Source: Campylobacter curvus
GTDB taxonomy: Bacteria; Campylobacterota; Campylobacteria; Campylobacterales; Campylobacteraceae
Assembly (NCBI RefSeq): GCF_013372125.1
Contig: NZ_CP053826.1
Span: forward strand, 1,550,001 to 1,614,000
Length of the DNA stretch: 64,000 nucleotides
Direction of reading: 5' to 3'
Under the pieces are notes generated by a model. The model was not told where the DNA came from, did not search any database, and saw only the letters and a program-made list of their open reading frames with translations. The position numbers and the translations under genes were made by a program. Positions 56,992-64,000 of this stretch are shown here, one piece after another. How positions within the stretch are numbered: the first letter of the stretch is position 1; the number at the start of each line of letters is the position of its first letter.

Positions 56992-57480
56992 TTAGTCTCC
57001 GAAATTTATAGGCTTGTAGCAAACTTCCACGACCTCTACATCGCTCCTGCCGTTTGGTAAATTTAGCGCGACCTCATCGCCCTCGGCTTTGCCTAAAAGC
57101 TGTCTGGCAAGGGGCGATTTTATCGAGATCAGTCCGCGATCAAGGTTGCTTTCAGAGATGCCCACGATCGTGTAAGTATGCTCTATCTCGGTCTCTACGT
57201 CCATTATCGTCACGCTCGAGCCAAAGCGCACGCGATCATGCTCGTAGCTACTCGGGTCGATGACTTCGGCATTTGCTAGCAGAGTGCTAAGCTCGGCGAT
57301 ACGCGTATCTATGAAGGCTTGTTTTTCTTTTGCCGCGTGATACTCGGCGTTTTCTTTCAGATCGCCGTGGCTTCTGGCGATATCTATCTCTATCACGATC
57401 TGCGGGCGCTGCACTTGGCGCAGGTCCTTTAGCTCGGCTTCTATCTTTTCATATCCGTAAATCGTCATCGGTTCGTTCAT
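56992..57480 (-). CDS. greA: Transcription elongation factor GreA
   Basis: A 162-residue factor that rescues backtracked RNA polymerase. The N-terminal coiled coil has the functional acidic tip in [14 protein letters not shown]; the C-terminal domain contains [19 protein letters not shown]. Between lpxB and argC, 3 bases and 1 base apart. Confidence 0.96.
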   Translation of the reverse strand: MNEPMTIYGYEKIEAELKDLRQVQRPQIVIEIDIARSHGDLKENAEYHAAKEKQAFIDTRIAELSTLLANAEVIDPSSYEHDRVRFGSSVTIMDVETEIEHTYTIVGISESNLDRGLISIKSPLARQLLGKAEGDEVALNLPNGRSDVEVVEVCYKPINFGD

Positions 57481-57483
57481 TTT

Positions 57484-58527
57484 TCACTCCAAATTTTGAT
57501 TTTTTAAAATTTTGACCACGTTTTTGGCACTGCCATGGCCTAGATACGCCCGTAGCTCCTCGCAGCCGCTTAAAAATTTCGCCCTGTCGCAACGCTCATA
57601 GGCACTCAGTAGATTCCGTGCGGTCGCGTCCTCTTGAATAAATTCCTCGTGCAAGGCGGGCTTTTGCATAAAGTCAAACATGATGTTGGCAAGCCCGGCA
57701 TGCTTTACCTTTACAAATCTCCTCGCGATAAAAACGTCGATAGCCTTGGCTTTATAGGCCAAAACAAAAGGTGTGCCGATAAGCGCGGCCTCAAGCGTGG
57801 CGGTCCCGGAGCAGATAAAGGCAAATTCGCTTTCAATAAGTGCGCTTGGCGTGTCGGTAACGATCTCAAACCCGCTCACATCGCCATAAAGCTCGTCTAT
57901 CTTTCCTAACAAAAAAGGCGGCACGACGAGTAGTTTTTTAGCGTCGATATCTCTTGCCAGCTCTTTGTAAATAGGCATCAGCCGCGTGATCTCGGACTTT
58001 CTTGAGCCGGGCAAAAACGCGACCTTGCCGCTTCGCTCAAGCGCCGTTTTTCTCACCTTTATCTCATCAAGCAGCGGATGGCCCACGTATGTCGCGCGGT
58101 CGTAAAATTTCGCGTCAAACGGCAAGATCGAAGCCAAATGATCGCAATACCTCTGCACGATCACTACGCGTTTAGGCTTCCACGCCCAAACCTGCGGCAA
58201 GATGTAATATGTGATCGGCGTTTTTATGCAGGCTTCCTTTATCGCGCGCGCTAGAGGCAGGTTAAAGGCCGGGCTGTCTATCAGCAGCACCGCATCGACC
58301 TCTTTGGCAAACTCTTTCATTTGCTTCATCGCGCGTTTGGCTTTAAAGATGAGAGGCAAAATCTCGACAAAGCCCATCGCCGAAAACTCGCTGCTTTTCA
58401 TATATGGCGAGCCTAAATTTTCGCTGAAGATACCGACTAGCTCGTAAGGCTCGTCAAAATTTGCAAGTATCTCTTTGAGGTGTAAATTTGCCGAGGGCTC
58501 AAGGGCGCAAACTAAAATTTTTCTCAT
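57484..58527 (-). CDS. lpxB: Lipid-A-disaccharide synthase
   Basis: A 347-residue GT-B glycosyltransferase joining UDP-2,3-diacylglucosamine and lipid X. It shows ALEPSANLHLKEIL near the start, LIDSPAFNLPLA, YYILPQVWAWKPKR, FLPGSRKSEI and CSGTATLEAALIGTPFVLAYK, all LpxB motifs. It works just after LpxH in Raetz-pathway order. Confidence 0.95.
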   Translation of the reverse strand: MRKILVCALEPSANLHLKEILANFDEPYELVGIFSENLGSPYMKSSEFSAMGFVEILPLIFKAKRAMKQMKEFAKEVDAVLLIDSPAFNLPLARAIKEACIKTPITYYILPQVWAWKPKRVVIVQRYCDHLASILPFDAKFYDRATYVGHPLLDEIKVRKTALERSGKVAFLPGSRKSEITRLMPIYKELARDIDAKKLLVVPPFLLGKIDELYGDVSGFEIVTDTPSALIESEFAFICSGTATLEAALIGTPFVLAYKAKAIDVFIARRFVKVKHAGLANIMFDFMQKPALHEEFIQEDATARNLLSAYERCDRAKFLSGCEELRAYLGHGSAKNVVKILKNQNLE

Positions 58528-58561
58528 TAAAGATCCTCGTTTGAGCCCGAAACGCTCGCTC

Positions 58562-59065
58562 TCACAAGCTCACCTTGACACCCATTTGAGCGAGGATATC
58601 GAGCAGATCCTCTTGCTTTAGCTCGCCCTCGTGGATGGTGTAAAGATGCTTTGAGGGGTCGTTTTTAGCGTAGATCTTTTGTAAATTTAAAGAACGCTCT
58701 AAAATTTCACTAGGCTCAAACGCCGAGCCGTCGGCATTTATAAAAATTTGCGTCGGGATAAATTTAACGGGCAAATTTTTCGCGAGCTCCGGCCTCTTGC
58801 CGATGTCCGCAAAATGCAGTATAGCCTTGCCCTGAAGCGCTTTGTTCAGCCGCTCTAAAGTAGGTCTCATTTTTACGCAATACTCGCAATCATCAGCGCC
58901 AAAGTCCAAGATAGCGGGCATTTTTTTAGATTTTATGTATTTCATATCCACGCTCGTGATGTCAAGCGGGATAGCGTTTTTATCGTAGTTCATCGTGCTT
59001 TTCTCGTCGTTGCAGCCACAAAAAACGACCGCACAAAAAAGCAAAATTTTAAAAATTTTAAACAT
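58562..59065 (-). CDS. Thioredoxin-fold lipoprotein
   Basis: A 167-residue exported protein. N-terminus MFKIFKILLFCAVV then FCGC, a probable lipobox with Cys as anchor. The mature part is a thioredoxin fold with CxxC active site CEYC in DFGADDCEYCVKM and cis-Pro in KFIPTQIFI. It likely reduces periplasmic disulfides or helps cytochrome maturation. The ATG at 59065 is used since GGAGAG precedes it; an ATG 15 bases earlier lacks such a site. Confidence 0.78.
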   Translation of the reverse strand: MFKIFKILLFCAVVFCGCNDEKSTMNYDKNAIPLDITSVDMKYIKSKKMPAILDFGADDCEYCVKMRPTLERLNKALQGKAILHFADIGKRPELAKNLPVKFIPTQIFINADGSAFEPSEILERSLNLQKIYAKNDPSKHLYTIHEGELKQEDLLDILAQMGVKVSL

Positions 59066-59205
59066 AAGGCTCTCCGTCATATTTCACGAGATTATACGCA
59101 AATTTTCTTTAAATTCTAAAAATCGGCTCTAGCTACGTTTTTGCCTTGTTTTACCCAGACCTAACAAAAGCTGTGCTAAAATCCCCAAAAATTTAAAGGC
59201 GGAAT

Positions 59206-59976
59206 TTGAAAGAAATTTTAATCACAAACGACGATGGTTTCGAGGCTAAGGGGCTTCACGAGCTTGCCGGTGCACTAAGGCAGATCCCTGACGTAAATGT
59301 GACGATAGTCGCTCCAAGCTCCGAAAAATCAGCCTGCGCTCACTCCCTCACGCTCACAAAGCCGCTTCGCTTCATCAAGATCGACGACAACTTTTTCAAG
59401 CTTGACGACGCTACGCCCAGCGACTGCGTCTATTTGGCACTCCACGCACTCTATCAAAAAAAGCCCGATCTCGTGATCTCGGGCATAAATCACGGCGCAA
59501 ATTTAGGCGAGGACATCACCTATTCGGGCACTTGCGGAGCGGCGATGGAGGGCGTTTTACAGGGCATAAAGAGCATCGCTTTCTCGCAATTTTATAAAAA
59601 CAACTCCATCGAAGAGCTTGGCTTTTCTTTAGCTTGCCAGATCGTGAAATTTATCGTTCCGCGCGTACTGGAGGGTGAAATTTGCCTGCCGCAAAGGCAG
59701 TTTTTAAACGTCAATATCCCGGCCGTGGCGGCCAGAGACTTCAAAGGATACAAGGTAGCGCCTGCCGGTCGTCGCTGCTACGCCACTCACGCGACGCTAA
59801 ATCGCAACCCGCGCGGAGTCGAGTATTACTGGCTGGGCAACGCCGCACTTGACTACGAAGAGGAGCAGATAAGCGACATCAGCGTGATAAACGACGGCTT
59901 TGCCAGCCTCACGCCTATACAGCTTGACATGACGGCGCATGCGAGCCTGGAAAATTTAAAAAAGAGCTTTCAATGA
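59206..59976 (+). CDS. surE: 5'/3'-nucleotidase SurE
   Basis: A 256-residue survival protein and nucleoside monophosphatase. It opens ILITNDDGFEAKG, with Asp-Asp metal ligands; APSSEKSACAHSLT and SGINHGANLGEDITYSGTCGAAMEG complete the metal site. The start is TTG with AAAGGCGG upstream; no ATG fits better. A TAAAAT -10 lies at 59177-59182. It overlaps tcdA by 4 bases. Confidence 0.95.
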   Translation: MKEILITNDDGFEAKGLHELAGALRQIPDVNVTIVAPSSEKSACAHSLTLTKPLRFIKIDDNFFKLDDATPSDCVYLALHALYQKKPDLVISGINHGANLGEDITYSGTCGAAMEGVLQGIKSIAFSQFYKNNSIEELGFSLACQIVKFIVPRVLEGEICLPQRQFLNVNIPAVAARDFKGYKVAPAGRRCYATHATLNRNPRGVEYYWLGNAALDYEEEQISDISVINDGFASLTPIQLDMTAHASLENLKKSFQ

Positions 59977-60632
59977 ACGATGCCATCGATAGATACACAC
60001 GCGTGCGCTGGCTGTTTGGTGATGAAAATTTTGACAGACTAAAACGCGCAAAGGTGCTAGTTTGCGGTGTAGGCGGTGTGGGCGGCATGTGCATGGACGC
60101 GCTTGCTAGAAGCGGCGTGGGCGAGATAACGGCAATCGATAAAGACGTATTTGACGTGACAAATCAAAATCGCCAAATTTATAGCGAGGCCGTAGGTGCG
60201 GTCAAGGTCGGCGAATTTGCAAAAAGATATGAGTGCGTGCATGCCGTAAAAGAGCTGATGACACCTGAATTCATAGCAAAATTTAGCTTTGATGAATTTG
60301 ACGTCGTCATCGATGCGATCGATGATATGAGTGCAAAGATCGCGCTGGCAAACGCCGTAGATACGTCAAAATTCATAGCCTCAATGGGCGGGGCTAAGAG
60401 GATCGATCCTGCCAAGATCAAGATCGCTAGCGTGTGGAAGACCTCGGTCGATCCACTCGCCAGGAAATACCGCTACGAGCTTAAAAGATCGGGCTTTAAG
60501 GGGGATTTTGAGGTGGTATTTTCGACCGAAGCGCCGCTTTGCAAGCCGCTTGGCAGCTTCATGGGCGTGACCGCGTGCTTCGGGCTAAATTTAGCCAGCC
60601 TTGCGGTGAGGAAAATTTTAAATTTGGCTTGA
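59973..60632 (+). CDS. tcdA: tRNA threonylcarbamoyladenosine dehydratase (CsdL/TcdA, ThiF fold)
   Basis: A 219-residue E1-like enzyme that cyclises t6A to ct6A in tRNAs for ANN codons. ATP site GVGGVGGMCMDALARSGVG, Arg/Asn in NQNRQIY, and DAIDDMSAKIAL. It is shorter than the E. coli protein (about 268). The stop codon is inside a perfect palindrome. Confidence 0.85.
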   Translation: MNDAIDRYTRVRWLFGDENFDRLKRAKVLVCGVGGVGGMCMDALARSGVGEITAIDKDVFDVTNQNRQIYSEAVGAVKVGEFAKRYECVHAVKELMTPEFIAKFSFDEFDVVIDAIDDMSAKIALANAVDTSKFIASMGGAKRIDPAKIKIASVWKTSVDPLARKYRYELKRSGFKGDFEVVFSTEAPLCKPLGSFMGVTACFGLNLASLAVRKILNLA

Positions 60633-60650
60633 GACCGGTCTCAAGCCAAA
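60623..60650. terminator. 28-bp perfect palindrome between convergent tcdA and the flavoprotein gene
   Basis: TTTGGCTTGAGACC (60623-60636) is followed directly by its reverse complement (60637-60650). As RNA it gives a 12-bp stem with a CCGG loop in either direction. It includes the tcdA stop codon. There is no long U-tract on either side. Confidence 0.55.
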
Positions 60651-60656
60651 CTAAAT

Positions 60657-62213
60657 TTAGATATTCTCCCCTGCGACCATGCCAAACACCATACAATCAG
60701 CCATACTCATCGTGCCAAGCCTGCTAGCTCCATGCACGCCGCCGGTGATCTCGCCCGCCGCGTAAAGCCCCGCGATCGGCTCTTGCGTAGTTGCCGAGAT
60801 GACCTGCGCCTTGGTGTTTATCTCCACGCCGCCCATGCAGTATAAAATCTTTGGCGTGCTTAGGCTGGCGTAAAACGGCGGTTTTGAAACGTCGATGCCC
60901 TGCACGTCATCTTTTTTAAGCGGCTTGCCAAATTCCGGATCTTTGCCCGCTTTTACGTATTCGTTGAAGTCCTTGACGGTCTTTAAAAACGGTTCGACCG
61001 GGATGTTGTAGGCTTTGGCGAGCTCTTCGAGCGTGTCAAATTTCTTTATCGAGCCCGCCTCTACGCCTTTTGAGGTATAGGCAGGGCTGTTTATATCGAC
61101 TGCGGCTTGATCGCAGATGTTTACGGGATAGTTGTCGTTTTTCTCGCTCTCAGCCATCACTTTAAATATCGCGTCGCATTTGATCTTGCGCCCTGCGTGC
61201 TCGTTCATGAAGCGCTTGCCCGTTTTCGCATCGACACTTAGTCCGTAGTCGTTGCTGCAGTGGTTCGTAAAGAGTGCCGAGGTGCCAAAGCCCTTTTCTG
61301 TCGGGTTGGTGTAGGGATTTAGCTGTATCCAGCTAAGCTGCAAGGGATTTGCACCAAGCTTCATAGCGGCTATGAGCGCTCCTGCGGTGGCTCCCGGTTG
61401 GCTCACGGTATCGATGTTTGTCTTTAGATACGGCACTTGTTGCGCGCGAAACCACTTATCCGAGCTGTATCCGCCGGCGGCTAAAATGACGCCCTTTTTC
61501 GCACCGAAGCGCTTTACGTCGCCGCTTTTGTTTTCCTTATCGTCGCTTGCCGCGTTATTTTCAAATTTATAGTTTTCCCTAGCCACTATGCCTACGACGC
61601 GGCCGCTGTCATCCACAATGAAATCATCGAATTTCGTTCGCTTTTTCACGGTCGCGTTCGCGTTTTCTTCTATCAGCTTGTGCATCGGCTGGATGTAGCC
61701 CGAGCCGCTGGAGTTTTTAGCCTGCACGGCTCGCTTTAGCGAGTGGCCGCTAGATGAGATCACCTTGCCCGAGAACTCGACGCCGATGCTTTTTAGGTAT
61801 TCAAAAGCGTCGTTGGCGCGCTCATAGATCACGCTCAGCAAATCGACATGGTTTAAATTTAGCCCGTCTTTTAGGCAGTCGGCGATGAAAACCTCTTTGC
61901 TATCCTTTATGCCCGCAGCTTTTTGAAATTCGCTGTTTGGCACGCACATATTTCCAGCGTTGATGACGGAATTTCCGCCTGCACGCCCCATTTTCTCGAC
62001 CATCAGCACTTTTAAGCCGCGCTTTAAAGCCTGAAGCGTCGCCATCGAACCTGCAAAGCCCGAGCCTATGACGATGACATCGTATTCTTCGTCGAATTTC
62101 ACGTCCTTTGCACTCTCTATCGCTCCGGCCTGCACGCTGCCAAGTGCTATCGCACCGGCACCTACGAGGCTCATCTTTAGCACATCACGCCTTGAAACAT
62201 CGCTTCGTTTCAT
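60657..62213 (-). CDS. Tat-exported FAD-dependent reductase (flavocytochrome c / fumarate-reductase-like), paralogue 1
   Basis: A 518-residue periplasmic flavoprotein. Twin-arginine signal SRRDVLK (residues 7-13) then an Ala/Gly helix. FAD-binding VIGSGFAG and VEKMGRAGGNSVINAGN follow, and TGGVHGASRLG closes the fold. There is no haem motif, so electrons must come from a separate cytochrome. Against Shewanella flavocytochrome c3, the catalytic Arg region is TNHCSNDYG (no Arg), the HPT-like site is LNPYT and the HHTMGG-like site is YCMGG. It is therefore unlikely to be an ordinary fumarate reductase. It is related to the next gene and transcribed in the same direction, 209 bases apart. Confidence 0.85.
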   Translation of the reverse strand: MKRSDVSRRDVLKMSLVGAGAIALGSVQAGAIESAKDVKFDEEYDVIVIGSGFAGSMATLQALKRGLKVLMVEKMGRAGGNSVINAGNMCVPNSEFQKAAGIKDSKEVFIADCLKDGLNLNHVDLLSVIYERANDAFEYLKSIGVEFSGKVISSSGHSLKRAVQAKNSSGSGYIQPMHKLIEENANATVKKRTKFDDFIVDDSGRVVGIVARENYKFENNAASDDKENKSGDVKRFGAKKGVILAAGGYSSDKWFRAQQVPYLKTNIDTVSQPGATAGALIAAMKLGANPLQLSWIQLNPYTNPTEKGFGTSALFTNHCSNDYGLSVDAKTGKRFMNEHAGRKIKCDAIFKVMAESEKNDNYPVNICDQAAVDINSPAYTSKGVEAGSIKKFDTLEELAKAYNIPVEPFLKTVKDFNEYVKAGKDPEFGKPLKKDDVQGIDVSKPPFYASLSTPKILYCMGGVEINTKAQVISATTQEPIAGLYAAGEITGGVHGASRLGTMSMADCMVFGMVAGENI

Positions 62214-62399
62214 AATCCGCTCCTTATGAGAAAATTTGTATCAAATTTAAAGCTAAGTCTAGCACTCAAATGTTAAAAATGGTTTAAATTTATCGCGTAT
62301 AAAAAAGATAAAAAGCTTTCGCGTATCGAGAAAGAATTTTTAGATATTGCACTGCAAAAGGGATGATCAGTATGTTTTATTGTTTGGACGGTTAATTAT

Positions 62400-62422
62400 C
62401 AAGAGGCGATTTACGCCTCTTG
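62400..62422 (-). terminator. Hairpin directly after the second flavoprotein gene
   Basis: CAAGAGGCG-ATTTA-CGCCTCTTG, a perfect 9-bp stem, starts immediately after the stop codon at 62423 on the minus strand; the tail (ATAATTAA) is AT-rich but not a T-run. The rest of the 62214-62422 gap is AT-rich and shows no gene. Confidence 0.6.
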
Positions 62423-63949
62423 TTATATATTTTCTCCAGCTATCATACCAAAGGCTAGGCAGCTTAGCGTGCCGATATTTCCGAGTCTGCTAAGTCCCCA
62501 AACTCCACCCGTGACTTCACCGGCTGCATAAAGACCATCTATAGGTTTATTATCAAAACCTAAAACTTGAGCTTTTTCATTGATCGTTAATCCGCCCATC
62601 GTGCTGTGAAGCTTAGGAGTACCGCGCATAGCGTAAAATGGCGGCTTGGTTATCGTAATACCTTTTGTTATCTCTATTGGTTTTTTAAAGTCATCATCTT
62701 TGCCGCTTTTTACAAAACTATTATACCTCTCAACCTCATTCAAAAATGGCTGAACTTCAATCTTATAATTTTTCGCCAAAGCTTCAAGCGTATCGAATTT
62801 CTTTACGATACCACTTTGCATAGTTCTTTCTAAAACGCCATCTTTTAGCATAGCTGCACCATCACTATCCATTATGTGTATAGGATAATTTTCATCGCTA
62901 CCTATCACATTAAACATCGCTTCGCTAACGATCCTTCTTGAGGCAAGCTCATTTACATATCGCTTGCCCGTTTTTGCATTTACCGACATACCATAAGTAA
63001 AGCAACCCGAAGCAAACGGGCTTCCTATGCCATTACCTTTTTCATCGGGACATTTTACATGGCTATATAAAATTTGACCTACCAAAATCGGCATAGCTCC
63101 CAACTTAAACCCTTCTATCATCGCTCCTGCACTAGATCCCGGGTGATTTGTGCTATCGGTAGTCGGCACTATCGCAGGATTTTGAACTTGCCTAAAAATT
63201 TTATCATTTGAAAATCCACCACTTGCTAGGATAACACCGTTTTTTACTTTTATAAATTTCTTGTCTCCTTCTAAATTTTGCGTATCGTCGTGGAAAAGTT
63301 TGGCATCGAATTTATAATTTTCTCTTATGGCTACGCCTATGATCTTGCCACTTTCATCGATAATAAATTTATCAAATTTAGTTCTGGTTCTTATCTGTGC
63401 GTTTGGCATATCTTTTATGACATTTGCAAAAGGCTGTATGATACCAGAACCACTTTCATTTTCGGTATGATACGACCTTGCCACACTATGTCCTCCCGCA
63501 AAATAAAGCTTATCCGAAAATTTAGCTCCATTTTCTACGGCAAATTTAAAAGTATCCATATCTCTATCGACTAAAACGTTTACAAGAGAGGGATGGTTTA
63601 CCTTACCGGCACTTAAAATATCTTTCACGAATAGCTCTTTACTATCTTTAATCCCATCACGTTTTTGAAGATCGTTATTATGCACAGCGATTTGGCCACC
63701 ATTTATTACAGAGTTGCCACCGACTCGCCCCATTTTTTCGACCACTAATACGTTTTTACCTCTCTTAGCGGCCGATATTGCCGCAGCAAGCCCTGCAAAA
63801 CCGGAGCCAACAATAACAACGTCGAATTCTTCATCAAATTTGACGTCTTTTTGATTTAATGCCGCTTGTGTATCTAGCCCGCTTAATGCAAGCATACCCG
63901 CACCAGCCACACTCATTTTGACGAAATTTCTCCTAGAGATACTTGACAT
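62423..63949 (-). CDS. Tat-exported FAD-dependent reductase (flavocytochrome c / fumarate-reductase-like), paralogue 2
   Basis: A 508-residue paralogue of the preceding protein. The ATG at 63949 has AAAGGAG upstream and gives the twin-arginine signal SRRNFVK (residues 5-11); the frame stays open beyond this to the window edge but that is non-conserved. FAD motifs VGSGFAGLAAA and GGNSVINGGQ, and TGGVWGLSRLG near the end. It keeps a His in the HSTMGG motif, unlike paralogue 1, but also lacks the catalytic Arg (SGCFTYG). Codon use and GC are lower than in paralogue 1. Likely a periplasmic respiratory reductase fed by a cytochrome outside the window. Confidence 0.85.
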   Translation of the reverse strand: MSSISRRNFVKMSVAGAGMLALSGLDTQAALNQKDVKFDEEFDVVIVGSGFAGLAAAISAAKRGKNVLVVEKMGRVGGNSVINGGQIAVHNNDLQKRDGIKDSKELFVKDILSAGKVNHPSLVNVLVDRDMDTFKFAVENGAKFSDKLYFAGGHSVARSYHTENESGSGIIQPFANVIKDMPNAQIRTRTKFDKFIIDESGKIIGVAIRENYKFDAKLFHDDTQNLEGDKKFIKVKNGVILASGGFSNDKIFRQVQNPAIVPTTDSTNHPGSSAGAMIEGFKLGAMPILVGQILYSHVKCPDEKGNGIGSPFASGCFTYGMSVNAKTGKRYVNELASRRIVSEAMFNVIGSDENYPIHIMDSDGAAMLKDGVLERTMQSGIVKKFDTLEALAKNYKIEVQPFLNEVERYNSFVKSGKDDDFKKPIEITKGITITKPPFYAMRGTPKLHSTMGGLTINEKAQVLGFDNKPIDGLYAAGEVTGGVWGLSRLGNIGTLSCLAFGMIAGENI

Positions 63950-64000
63950 GACTACTCCTTTAAGATATAAAAAGATAAATTTACATGGATAATAATTCAA

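Noticed and set aside
62214-62422. Gap between the two flavoprotein genes scanned for a small cytochrome gene
   Set aside because: No CxxCH motif or credible frame; only AT-rich sequence and the hairpin after the downstream gene.
1-64000. Very frequent AAATTT and AAAATTT words
   Set aside because: Characteristic of this group's genomes and spread through coding DNA on both strands, so not treated as regulatory sites.
1-64000. tRNA, rRNA, CRISPR arrays, IS elements and prophage genes
   Set aside because: Intergenic regions are short and none shows a tRNA-like fold, regularly spaced direct repeats, a transposase or integrase frame, or phage structural genes.

Overview
The window reads as a chromosomal segment of an epsilonproteobacterium, almost certainly Campylobacter. 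Its moderate GC, its TTTTTTTG-plus-TATAAT promoters and its Tat-exported flavin reductases point to the concisus/curvus/rectus/showae side of the genus rather than to C. jejuni. Gene order matches, in blocks, what I remember of C. jejuni NCTC 11168: rplY-pth-lptG-lysA-pheA-hisC-fliFGH-dxs-perR, ubiE-xseA-serC, fabH-plsX-rpmF-ndk-ferredoxin-ahpC-flhB, trpE-GD-F-B-A, the CheX-like gene-fliN-fliO, cosR-folB, and cheV-cheA-cheW-serB-tal. No rRNA, tRNA, CRISPR array, prophage or intact insertion sequence was seen.

Layout. 1-9 kb: the 3' end of flhB, a DcuA/B-type C4-dicarboxylate transporter with an unusual insert, polA, then a small AT-rich island (a DUF817 remnant and an Mrr-like nuclease gene) against uvrA. 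9-13.4 kb, + strand: ferredoxin, ndk, the yceD-rpmF-plsX-fabH ribosome/lipid operon, a GC-rich structured repeat, and ahpC. 13.5-21.4 kb, + strand: a PilZ protein, a HerA-like ATPase, plsY-folB, the CosR response regulator with an adjacent histidine kinase, and a Ppx/GppA phosphatase. 21.4-28.9 kb, - strand: flagellar switch genes and the trp operon, which has a palindrome over its -10 and a G-quadruplex/hairpin element between trpF and trpB.

29-37.4 kb: a TauE/SafE exporter, a run of - strand genes (CYTH-CHAD, ubiE, xseA, serC, a DNA adenine methyltransferase, a methyltransferase with regulatory domain), a second copy of the structured repeat, and perR. 37.5-48.5 kb: one long - strand operon joining rplY, pth, lptG, lysA, pheA, hisC, fliF, fliG, fliH and dxs. 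48.5-59 kb: another long - strand run of a thioredoxin-like lipoprotein, lpxB, greA, argC, an LpxH-like phosphoesterase, cheV, cheA, cheW, serB, tal and a PilT-like ATPase. 59-64 kb: surE and tcdA facing two tandem Tat-exported flavin reductases.

Best leads: (1) CosR, an orphan non-phosphorylatable regulator in C. jejuni, here has Asp51 and a cognate-looking kinase gene overlapping it; (2) a bistable G4/hairpin element in the trp mRNA; (3) a dispersed hairpin repeat whose stem covaries between two copies; (4) the AT-rich nuclease island; (5) two flavin reductases that lack the expected catalytic arginine. All functional statements are read from sequence and family knowledge; nothing was searched or computed by software.
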